A stretch of DNA of 20,446 bases from Chloroflexota bacterium (lineage in GTDB: Bacteria > Chloroflexota > Limnocylindria > Limnocylindrales > CSP1-4): NCBI GenBank assembly GCA_016200675.1, contig JACQEH010000076.1:1-20446 (forward strand), read 5' to 3'. Every line of letters begins with the position of its first letter. Position 1 is the first letter of the stretch. The notes beneath the pieces are model-generated. The model saw only the letters and a list, made by a program, of their open reading frames with translations, made no database searches and had not been told where the DNA came from. Of the stretch, positions 1-6,940 are shown one piece after another. Both the position numbers and the translations under genes were made by a program.

Positions 1-741
1 GTCGTCCCGGGTGACGACGTACATCTGGTCTTCCTTGTCCGGGATCTGGCCCGTCCCGCGCGCTGACGCCTGGTTGACGACGACCGGCGGCCAGACCTCC
101 GTGAAGCCGTTCTCGCGGGTGTGGACGTCGAGGAACCACATGATCAGGGCGCGCTGGAGGGACGAACCCCAGCCCCTGTAGACGGGGAACCCGGAGCCGG
201 CGATCTTCGCCCCGCGGGCGAGGTCGATCATGCCGAGGGCCTCGGCGATCTCCCAGTGCGGGCGGCGCTCCCACCTCGCGTCGGCCGGAACCGCGTCGGC
301 GCCGATCTCACCGGCCAGCGGCTGGACGTGGGCGAGCTGCTCGCCCCAGGTCCGGATCGTGACGTTGGCCTCCTCGCCGCCGACCGGGATGTCGGGCTCG
401 GCGGGGTTCGGGATCCGCAGGAGGAGGTCGTCGACCTGGGCCTCCGCCTCGGCCAGCTCGGTGTCGATCGCGGCCAGGCGCGCGCCGATCTCCGTCGAGC
501 GTGCGCGCAGCTCGGCGACCTCGGTGCCGTCTGGCCTGGCACCGCCCTTGATCGCCTCGCCGATGGCCTTCGAGGCGCTGTTGCGCTCGGCACGGAGGGC
601 GTCGCCCTCGCCCTGGAGGGCGCGCCGGCGGGTATCGGCGGCCAGGGCGGCGTCCACGAGCGAGGGATCCTCGCCCTTGTCGATGGCGCCCTTCCGGATC
701 GCGTCCGGCTCCTCGCGAAGCCGGGCCAGGCCAACGCTCAT
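1..741 (-). CDS. serS: Seryl-tRNA synthetase, N-terminal 247 residues (cut by window edge)
   Basis: This enzyme charges tRNA-Ser with serine in the cytoplasm. The translation opens MSVGLARLREEPDAIRKGAI and has the long charged helical arm of SerRS at about residues 25-105 (ALQGEGDALRAERNSASKAIGEAI). The hinge RIPNPAEPDIPVG follows, then the start of the class II catalytic core (RPHWEIAEALGMIDLARGAKIAGSGFPV, LQRALIMWFLDVHTRENGFTEVWPP, ARGTGQIPDKEDQMY). SerRS is usually about 420 residues, so roughly 170 C-terminal residues, including motifs 2 and 3, lie beyond the left edge. The ATG at 741 is preceded by a strong AGGAGG (748-753) with 6-base spacing. It overlaps the lysS stop as ATGA, so the two synthetase genes are translationally coupled. 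The reading frame stays open upstream into lysS only because lysS carries a frameshift, so the ATG at 741 is the true start. Confidence 0.95.
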   Translation of the reverse strand, partial: MSVGLARLREEPDAIRKGAIDKGEDPSLVDAALAADTRRRALQGEGDALRAERNSASKAIGEAIKGGARPDGTEVAELRARSTEIGARLAAIDTELAEAEAQVDDLLLRIPNPAEPDIPVGGEEANVTIRTWGEQLAHVQPLAGEIGADAVPADARWERRPHWEIAEALGMIDLARGAKIAGSGFPVYRGWGSSLQRALIMWFLDVHTRENGFTEVWPPVVVNQASARGTGQIPDKEDQMYVVTRDD

Positions 742-2289
742 GCGGTACCTCCTGCCGGCGCCATGGTCGCATCCGGGGCGGCCGCCTCGCTCAGCCGCCG
801 GGCGACGAAGGCCTCGTCGAGACCCGCCAGCAGCCAGCCCGCCCGCGGGCCGTTGGGCCGGCCGAGGCCCGCCGCTAGGGCCGCCGTCCGTCCCGTCGGA
901 GCCGCCGGCAATCGCCCCGGCGAGGACGGCGAGGAACACCCGCTGATCGGCATCCAGGGCGGCGGCCTCGGCCGGGAGCTCGGTACGGACGGCCATCCGG
1001 GCCCGGTCCGGGGCGTAGTCCTCGAGCCAGACACGGGCGGCGGCGACGCGCTCGGCGAGCACCGCCATCTCGCGCCCGGTCAGCGCCTCGCCCTTCTCGG
1101 CGGCCATGAGCGCCGGGATGTCGGCGTTCGGGACCTGGACGAGGAAGGCCAGGTGGGCGAAGCTCGGCCGGAAGAGCGCGGCCTCGGCGCCGACGTCGGC
1201 GGCCGGGTCGCGGAGGGCGTAGCGGAACACGGCGTCGAAGCCCGGGGCGAGCTCGCCCTTGACGGGCCGCCCGGCAGTCGCGTCGGCCAGCCGGTCGAAC
1301 TCGTCGAAGAGCCGCGGCACCGCGTCCGTGCCCTCCGGGTCGAAGTCGATGGCGTGGTTCGGGCGGGACCGGATCATCAGCGTCCGGAGCGGCTCCGGCG
1401 GCAGGACCTCGACGATCCGGTGGGCGGCGGTCCCCCGTCCCTTCGAGGTCGACATCTTCCTGCCGCCAACATTCAGGAACTCGTAGTCGACACGGAGGGG
1501 CGGCTCCCGCTCGAAGATCTCACGGGCCACGGCGTCGGCGCGGTCGCGCGAGCCGCCGGCCGTCGCCAGGTCCTTGCCGCACGGCTCGATCGTGACGCCC
1601 ATGACGCTCCACTGGGCGGCCCACTCGAGGTTCCAGGGCAGCTTGGCCCGGCTCCCGAAGGGCGAGACCCAGCCCGACGTCCCGCAGCCGCGGGCCCAGG
1701 CCACGAGGTCCGCTCGGCACTCGTAGAAGACCCGCTCCCCGTCCCACCGCGTGACGATCGTCGTCCCGACCTTGCCGCAGGTCTCACAGATCACGAGCAC
1801 GGGGTGCCACGTCTCCGGGTGCTGGACGTTGGCCACCCGCCGGTAGAGGTCCCGGACGACCGCCGCCCGATCCAGCGCGGTCCGGACGTAGGGGTCCATC
1901 GTGCCCGCCGCGTAGATCTCGCTCATCCAGTAATAGCGGTCGGGGTTGACCCCGAGGTCGGCGAAGAGGTCGATGAAGACCTGGGCATGGTGCCGCGCGT
2001 ACGAGTCGTGGCCGTCACCTGCCTGGTCGGGGATGTGGGCCAGCGGCATGCCCATGTAGCGCTCGACGGCATCCGGGGTCAGGAGCGCCTGGGCATCCAT
2101 GGCGTCGAGGTCCTCGACGCCGTAGAGGAGCGTCGTGTCGTGGCCGGCGGCCCGCAGCGCCCGGGTGATGACGTCCAGGATGACCGGCCCGCGGAGGCTC
2201 CCGACGTGGACCGTGCCGGACGGGGTCTTGGAGTCGTTGATGACCTGCGGCCCGGAGACCCGCGCGGCCAGCTCGTCCGCCCACTCCAT
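738..2289 (-). CDS. lysS: Class I lysyl-tRNA synthetase, frameshifted near the C-terminus
   Basis: This is the archaeal-type class I LysRS, which attaches lysine to tRNA-Lys. From ATG 2289 the sequence shows the HIGH-type motif TPSGTVHVGSLRG (about residues 22-34) and YGVEDLDAMDA. A zinc-finger-like segment follows (ICETCGK ... FYECRADLVAWARGCG), then KMSTSKG, the KMSKS motif. From about 905 to 840 the frame changes: the typical C-terminal GRPNGPRAGWLLAGLDEAFVARRLSEAA is found one base over, ending at TGA 738-740, which overlaps the serS start. The span is 1552 bases, not a multiple of three. The helix normally found between FLAVLAGAIAGG and LGRPNGPRAG also seems absent. The gene is followed by serS and preceded by greA (92-base gap); GAGGAG lies 10 bases before the ATG. 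Identity is secure. Whether the break is biological or an assembly error cannot be told from here. Confidence 0.88.
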
Positions 2290-2381
2290 CTGGGTGCTGC
2301 TCCTCGTGGTGGCGCTGAGGCGCGGCGCCGGGTGGGACGGCCGGGCCTCGGCGGTCCGACCGCCGCCGCCGACCTCGGAGG

Positions 2382-2846
2382 CTAGGCGATCGCGGCGATC
2401 TTGTACGGCATGTCGCCGGCGGGGACGCGGACGACGACCACTTCGCCCTTCCTGCGACCGAGCAGGGCCCGCCCGACGGGGCTCTCGTTGGAGATCCGGC
2501 CCTCGGTCGGCCGCGCTTCCGTCGAGCCGACGATGGTGAAGGAGTCCTCGCCGTCGGGCCCGGCCACGGTCACCGTGGACCCGATCTGGACGAGCTCGAT
2601 CGAGTGGTGCTCGTCGATGAGGGTCGCGTTCTTGATGAGCGCCTCGAGTGTCTGGATACGGCCTTCCACGAAGGCCTGCTCGTTCTTGGCGTCCTCGTAC
2701 TCGGCGTTCTCGCTGAGGTCGCCGTGCTCCTTGGCGTCATGGATCCGCTGGGCGACCTCGGGGCGTCGCATCGAGACCATCTCGTCGAGCTCCTTGCGGA
2801 GCTTCTCGAGGCCGTCACGCGAGATGTAGGTGGGCTTGCTGTTCAC
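2382..2846 (-). CDS. greA: Transcription elongation factor GreA
   Basis: GreA enters the RNA polymerase secondary channel and stimulates transcript cleavage to rescue backtracked complexes. The 154-residue protein is full length for the family. It has the N-terminal coiled coil with the acidic tip GDLSENAEYEDAKNEQ (about 42-57; the Asp/Glu pair that positions Mg2+) and the C-terminal FKBP-like domain (IGSTVTVAGPDGEDSFTIVGSTEA ... ISNESPVGRALLGRRKGEVVVVRVPAGDMPYKI). The start is GTG at 2846. No strong Shine-Dalgarno is visible; GAGAG lies about 10 bases upstream. It is probably the first gene of a greA-lysS-serS unit that begins after the argR terminator. A weak candidate -10 (TTATCC, followed by GAGCCCC) lies at about 2918-2923, beside the terminator tail. 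Confidence 0.96.
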   Translation of the reverse strand: MNSKPTYISRDGLEKLRKELDEMVSMRRPEVAQRIHDAKEHGDLSENAEYEDAKNEQAFVEGRIQTLEALIKNATLIDEHHSIELVQIGSTVTVAGPDGEDSFTIVGSTEARPTEGRISNESPVGRALLGRRKGEVVVVRVPAGDMPYKIAAIA

Positions 2847-2929
2847 GTGCGTTCAGCTCTCGATGTGAGGCTCGGGCGGTCCCGCCGGAGGCGGATCCGC
2901 GCGAGCGGCGGGGGCTCGGATAAGGAAAG

Positions 2930-2949
2930 AACCCCAGCACTCCGGGGTT
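2930..2949 (-). terminator. Rho-independent terminator after argR
   Basis: On the minus strand, AACCCC (2949-2944), an 8-base loop and GGGGTT (2935-2930) form a perfect 6-bp stem. It is followed directly by the pyrimidine-rich CTTTCCTTAT. It sits 57 bases after the argR stop and before greA, so it separates the hppA-uppP-argR group from greA-lysS-serS. Confidence 0.65.
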
Positions 2950-3006
2950 GTCCCGCGGGCTGGAGTTCGAGCCGGGGGCGTAGCCTAGCGTGCCCCCCGG
3001 AGGGTG

Positions 3007-3486
3007 TCAAAGCCGGCCATCGTCCCCGGCGAGGTGGAGGAGACGGCGCTTCACGCGCTGGAGTCCCGCCCGATCGGCGACGGCCACGAAAACGGTGTCG
3101 TCGCCGGCCACGGAGCCGGCGACGTCGGGCCAGCGGGCCCGGTCGAGGGCCGCGGCGATCGCGTGCGCCGACCCTGGCAGGGTCCGGATCACGAGCAGGA
3201 GGCCCGCCTCCCGGATCTCGGCCGGCAGGTCGTGGAGGATCCGCCGGAGGCGATCCTCGCCCGAGACCTCGGCCTCGATGAGGCGCGGCGGCAGGGCGTA
3301 GGCCTGCGTTCCCTCGCGGCTGGCCTTCAGGAGGCCCAGCTCGGCCACGTCGCGGCTGATCGTCGCCTGCGTCGTCCGGAAGCCGCGTTCCCGGAGGGCG
3401 GCCGCGAGCTCCTGCTGCGTCCGGATCGGCCGCTGCTCGACCAGATCGCGGATGGCCCGCTGGCGGAGCTGCTTCATGACCTCCAC
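3007..3486 (-). CDS. argR: Arginine repressor ArgR
   Basis: ArgR is a hexameric, arginine-responsive DNA-binding regulator of arginine synthesis and catabolism. The N-terminal winged helix is clear (KQLRQRAIRDLVEQRPIRTQQELAAALRERGFRTTQATISRDVAELGLLK, with the recognition helix TQATISRDV). The C-terminal oligomerisation and arginine-binding domain is also clear (LPGSAHAIAAALDRARWPDVAGSVAGDDTVFVAV, where GDD is the arginine-contact motif). At 159 residues it has normal length. The start is ambiguous. GTG 3486 has a poor AGGCG about 9-11 bases upstream. ATG 3477, which gives the usual MKQLRQ-like N-terminus, has GGAGG only 2 bases before it. The gene follows uppP by 13 bases, so they probably share a transcript. 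No arginine genes are visible in the window. Confidence 0.93.
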   Translation of the reverse strand: MEVMKQLRQRAIRDLVEQRPIRTQQELAAALRERGFRTTQATISRDVAELGLLKASREGTQAYALPPRLIEAEVSGEDRLRRILHDLPAEIREAGLLLVIRTLPGSAHAIAAALDRARWPDVAGSVAGDDTVFVAVADRAGLQRVKRRLLHLAGDDGRL

Positions 3487-3499
3487 CGGACCGAATCGC

Positions 3500-4301
3500 C
3501 TAGCGGTTCCAGAGCCCGAGCCAGGCCACCAGGACGACGGCCGCCAGGAGCAGCCAGGAACCGGAGCAGGCCGGCGATGGCAAGGAGACCGGCGACGAGG
3601 GCGGCGGCCATTCCCGCCACGAGCGGGCCGAGGGCCACGTCGACGCCGGCCTCGCCGGTGACTACCTTGCGGAGCTCGAAGAGGCCGGCCCCGGCGATGA
3701 TCGGGGTGGCCATGAGGAAGCTGAAGCGGGCCGCGGCCTCGCGCTCGAGGCCGAAGTAGAGGCCGGCCGAGATCGAGATCCCCGAGCGGCTGATGCCGGG
3801 CACGAGGGCCAGGGCTTGGGCGACGCCGATGCCGATGGCCGCGCCGAAGTCGAGGTCCAGCATCGATCGGGAGCGGGTGGCGAGGCGCTCCGCCAGCCAG
3901 AGGATCACCGCGCCGACCACGAGCATGATCGCGACCAGCGTCGGCGATCGGAATGTCTTCTCGGCGAGGTCGTTGAGGAGGACGCCGGCGAAGACGGCCG
4001 GGATCGTCGACGCCACGAGGAGCCAGGCGAGGCGCCGCTCCGGGTCACCCGCCAGGGAGCGGTCCCGAATCGACGCCAACCAGGCCAGGACGAGCCGGAT
4101 GAGGTCCGCCCTGAAGTAGACGAGCAGGGCCAGCAGCGTCCCCAGATGGAGCATGACGCTGAAGACGAGACTGTCCACGAACGGATCCTTCCAGCCCAGG
4201 AGGGCCGGGACGATGATCAGGTGCCCGGAGCTCGAGACCGGCAGGAACTCCGTGAGCCCCTGCACGATCCCCATGACAATCGCCTGAAACAGGATGTCCA
4301 T
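3500..4301 (-). CDS. uppP: Undecaprenyl-diphosphate phosphatase, C-terminus frameshifted
   Basis: UppP (BacA family) dephosphorylates undecaprenyl diphosphate at the membrane, recycling the lipid carrier for cell wall synthesis. From ATG 4301 the protein starts MDILFQAIVMGIVQGLTEFL and contains the two signature motifs, QGLTEFLPVSSSGHLI (about 14-29) and PGISRSGISISAGLYFGLEREAAARFSFLMATP. Around 3545-3560 the frame shifts by one base. Directly ahead lies GLLAIAGLLRFL; in the second frame a clear last transmembrane helix appears, LLAAVVLVAWLGLWNR, ending at TAG 3502-3500. The span of 802 bases is not a multiple of three. The FA-YR-like segment usually found between these pieces is missing. No good Shine-Dalgarno is seen. 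The gene follows hppA by 140 bases. This adjacency makes chemical sense, since both enzymes handle pyrophosphate bonds at the membrane, but a functional link is not shown. Confidence 0.9.
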
Positions 4302-4441
4302 TACGGCCGCACCCGGCGGGCCGGGCCGGCGTTGCCCGCTGCGCGCGGTCGCTCGCGCACGTTCGAGTGCGCTCGCTCTCGTGCTCGCGGGCGCCTTGGC
4401 CGGGCCTCGCCGCCCACGGCCTCTTCGCGCGTCATTCCGCG
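4302..4441. other. hppA-uppP intergenic spacer with a hairpin
   Basis: This 140-base GC-rich gap has no credible gene. It contains GCGCAC (4355-4360), a 6-base loop and GTGCGC (4367-4372), set in a cluster of GCGAGC-like words. No U-tract follows on either strand, so it is a poor terminator candidate. It may be a processing or stabilising stem between hppA and uppP. Confidence 0.35.
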
Positions 4442-6652
4442 CTACCTGATGAAGAGCGGGGCGAGGACCAGGGTGATCGTCGCGAGGAGCTTGACGAGGA
4501 CGTGGAGCGACGGGCCGGCTGTGTCCTTGAACGGATCGCCGACGGTGTCGCCGACGACCGCGGCCGCATGGGCGAGCGTCTTCTTGCCGAGGATGTTGCC
4601 GTTCTCGTCCTTGAGATTCCCGGACTCGATGTACTTCTTGGCGTTGTCCCAGGCCCCGCCGCCGTTGTTGAGGACGGTCGCGAGCAGGACGCCGGCGATC
4701 GTGCCGACCATGAGCATGCCGGCGATCGCCTCGTAGCCGAGGAGGAGGCCGACCATGATCGGCGCGGCGACGGCCACGACACCCGGCAGGATCATCTCCC
4801 GGAGGGCGGCCCGCGTCGTGATGTCGACGACCCTGGCGTAGTCGGGTCGCTGCGTGTAGTCCATGATCCCGGGCATCTCCCGGAACTGGCGCCGGACCTC
4901 GACGATGATCGCCTGGGCTGTCTTGCCGACGGCCCGGATGGCCAGCGAGCTGAAGAAGTAGACGAGCATCGCGCCCATGAGGGCGGCCACGAACACGCCG
5001 ACGTTCGCCAGGTTGACCGAGGTCAGGAGCTGGCCGCCGCGGTTCGTCTGGATCAGGTTGACCTTGTCGATGTAGGCGTTGAAGAGAAGGAACGCGGCCA
5101 GCGACGCGGAGGCGATCGCGTAGCCCTTCGTCAGCGCCTTCGTCGTGTTGCCGACGGCGTCGAGGCGGTCGGTGATCTCGCGGGCGCCCGCCTCGGCTCG
5201 GCTGAACTCGGCCACCCCGCCGGCGTTGTCGGTGATGGGCCCGAAGGTGTCCATGGCCAGGATGTAGGCCGTCGTCATGAGCATGCCCATGGTCGCGACC
5301 GCCGTCCCGAAGATGCCCCCCACGTCCTTGCCCGCGGCATTGACGAGGTGCGCCTGCTGGCCGAGCCAGTGGGAGGCGATGAGGGCGATGCCGATCGAGA
5401 TCGCGGTCACGAACGTGGTCTCGAAGCCGACCGCCATGCCGCTGATGATGTTGGTCGCCGGGCCCGTCTTGGACGCCTCGGCGATCTCCCGGACCGGCCG
5501 GAAGCTGCCGGCCGTGTAGTACTGGGTGATGTAGACGAAGACCACCGACGTGGCCAGGCCGACGACACCGGCGAGGAAGAACCAGACCCACACGGGCAGG
5601 CCGTTCGCGCTGCTGCCGCCGGTGTTCATCATGACGTTCGTGGTGATCGCCAGGCCCACGACCGACAGGGCGGTGGTGACCCAGTAGCCGCGGTTCAGGA
5701 TGTTCATCGGGTTCTCGGTCTCGCTGCCGCGGATGAAGAACATCGCGACGATCGTGGCCAGGAGCCCGAAGGCCCGGACGACGAGCGGAAAGAAGATCCA
5801 GGCATCGGGATGCGGCCAGCCGGCCGTCTGGGCGATGGAGAACGCCGCCACGCCGAGGATCATGGCCCCGATGTTCTCGGCCGCGGTGGACTCGAAGAGG
5901 TCCGCGCCGCGGCCGGCGCAGTCGCCGACGTTGTCGCCGACGAGGTCGGCGATGACGCCCGCGTTCCGCGGATCGTCCTCGGGAATGCCCGCCTCGACCT
6001 TGCCGACGAGGTCCGACCCGACGTCGGCTGCCTTGGTGTAGATGCCGCCGCCGAGCTGGGCGAAGAGGGCCACGAAGCTGGCGCCGAAGCCGAAGCCGAC
6101 GATGAGGAACGGCGCCTGGGCAACGGTCACGTCGGCGACGAACGTCCGGTAGGCGGTGAAGATGCCCCACACGCCGAGGAGCGACAGGGCCACGACCAGG
6201 AAGCCGGAGACCGCCCCGCCGCGCATCGCGACCTGGACCGCCTCGACGAGGCTCCGCTGGGCGGCCGACGCGGTCCGGACGTTGGACCGGACGCTGATCG
6301 TCATGCCGATGATGCCCGAGAGCATCGAGCAGCCGGCGCCCACCAGGAAGGCGAAGGCGGTCATGATCCCGATCGGGCCACCGGCGAGGGCCGGCACGTC
6401 GGCGACGTCCCTGGTCTCGACGAGCGAGATGACGACCCCGATGACCACGGCCCCCACGATGGCCAGCAGGCCGATCGTCGAGTACTGGCGCTTGACGAAC
6501 GCGTCGGCACCCTCGCGGATCGTGTCCGCGACGTCCTGCATCGCCTTTGGCCCCTTGTCGCGGGAGAGGACGTCGCGCGCGAGGTAGAGGGCGAAGAGGA
6601 CCGCGGCGATGCCCGCCACGGGAACGATCAACTGGAGCGCACTGGCATCCAT
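4442..6652 (-). CDS. hppA: Membrane-bound proton-translocating pyrophosphatase, K+-independent type
   Basis: This integral membrane enzyme hydrolyses pyrophosphate and pumps H+, conserving energy from biosynthetic PPi. From ATG 6652 the protein is 736 residues, a normal length, with about 15-16 hydrophobic segments. The catalytic signature GGGIYTKAADVGSDLVGKVEAGIPEDDPRN (about 201-230) is intact. So are LVGDNVGDCAGRGADLFES (about 237-255) and FGPITDNAGGVAEFS (about 470-484). GNTTKALTKGYA at about 501-512 carries Lys at the position that replaces the K+ ion in K+-independent enzymes, with Thr three residues later. This predicts a K+-independent H+ pump and not a Na+ pump. An earlier in-frame start is possible, but MDASALQLIVPVAGI fits the first helix. 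GGAGG lies 13 bases before the ATG, a long spacing. A sigma70-like promoter lies at 6810-6839. Confidence 0.97.
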   Translation of the reverse strand: MDASALQLIVPVAGIAAVLFALYLARDVLSRDKGPKAMQDVADTIREGADAFVKRQYSTIGLLAIVGAVVIGVVISLVETRDVADVPALAGGPIGIMTAFAFLVGAGCSMLSGIIGMTISVRSNVRTASAAQRSLVEAVQVAMRGGAVSGFLVVALSLLGVWGIFTAYRTFVADVTVAQAPFLIVGFGFGASFVALFAQLGGGIYTKAADVGSDLVGKVEAGIPEDDPRNAGVIADLVGDNVGDCAGRGADLFESTAAENIGAMILGVAAFSIAQTAGWPHPDAWIFFPLVVRAFGLLATIVAMFFIRGSETENPMNILNRGYWVTTALSVVGLAITTNVMMNTGGSSANGLPVWVWFFLAGVVGLATSVVFVYITQYYTAGSFRPVREIAEASKTGPATNIISGMAVGFETTFVTAISIGIALIASHWLGQQAHLVNAAGKDVGGIFGTAVATMGMLMTTAYILAMDTFGPITDNAGGVAEFSRAEAGAREITDRLDAVGNTTKALTKGYAIASASLAAFLLFNAYIDKVNLIQTNRGGQLLTSVNLANVGVFVAALMGAMLVYFFSSLAIRAVGKTAQAIIVEVRRQFREMPGIMDYTQRPDYARVVDITTRAALREMILPGVVAVAAPIMVGLLLGYEAIAGMLMVGTIAGVLLATVLNNGGGAWDNAKKYIESGNLKDENGNILGKKTLAHAAAVVGDTVGDPFKDTAGPSLHVLVKLLATITLVLAPLFIR

Positions 6653-6803
6653 CGGGTGGTGGGATCCTCCAGGTCTTCGGCTTGCTGCGCGCACCCCGTG
6701 TGGCGGCACGCGATGCCCCGGCTGGGCACGTCGTCGGAAGGCAGGCCACGATGCCGGTCCACGGGCGGGAACGCATGGCACACCGCGGACGGGCCGGTCG
6801 AGG
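6653..6803 (-). other. Approximately 150-base 5' leader of hppA
   Basis: If transcription starts about 7 bases after the -10 at 6810-6815, the hppA mRNA carries a leader of about 150 bases. I see no convincing small gene, recognised riboswitch or strong hairpin with a U-tract in it. The only clear element is GGAGG near the 3' end. The rest of the gap up to the upstream gene (6840-6940) also shows no gene. Confidence 0.35.
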
Positions 6804-6809
6804 GCCGCG

Positions 6810-6839
6810 AGTGTATCAACCGCCGTTCGAGCGGGTCAA
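6810..6839 (-). promoter_or_regulatory. Sigma70-like promoter of hppA
   Basis: On the minus strand, TTGACC (6839-6834) is followed after 18 bases by TACACT (6815-6810). This is the best two-box promoter in the window. The bases after the -10 read CGCGGCCC and match those after the lepB -10 (CGCGGTCC). Confidence 0.6.
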
Positions 6840-6940
6840 CTCGCCAGCGGGCCAACTCGTCTCTCGCAGGTCCTCGCGGATACGCCGTCCAGTGATCGTC
6901 GGCCGGCCCCCATGCGGGGCGGCGCGCCCTTCAGGTGCGG

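Noticed and set aside
1..2289. A LysRS-SerRS fusion protein
   Set aside because: The frame is open across both genes only because of the lysS shift. The LysRS C-terminus in the other frame and the ATGA overlap with a strong serS RBS show two genes.
121..2385. 754-residue open frame on the plus strand
   Set aside because: It lies opposite lysS and serS, is Arg/Gly/Asp-rich without domains, and results from GC-rich codon bias of the true minus-strand genes.
738..4301. Programmed +1 frameshifting in lysS and uppP
   Set aside because: Conserved residues are missing at the breaks and no shared slippery sequence is visible, so recoding would not give a complete protein.
4367..6895. 842-residue open frame on the plus strand
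   Set aside because: It is antisense to hppA and made of Asp/Arg/His-rich low-complexity sequence. The hppA protein on the other strand is fully conserved.
6905..6922. GCCCC-GCAT-GGGGC stem after the Ig/propeller gene as a terminator
   Set aside because: The stem is only 5 bp and no T-run follows it on the minus strand.
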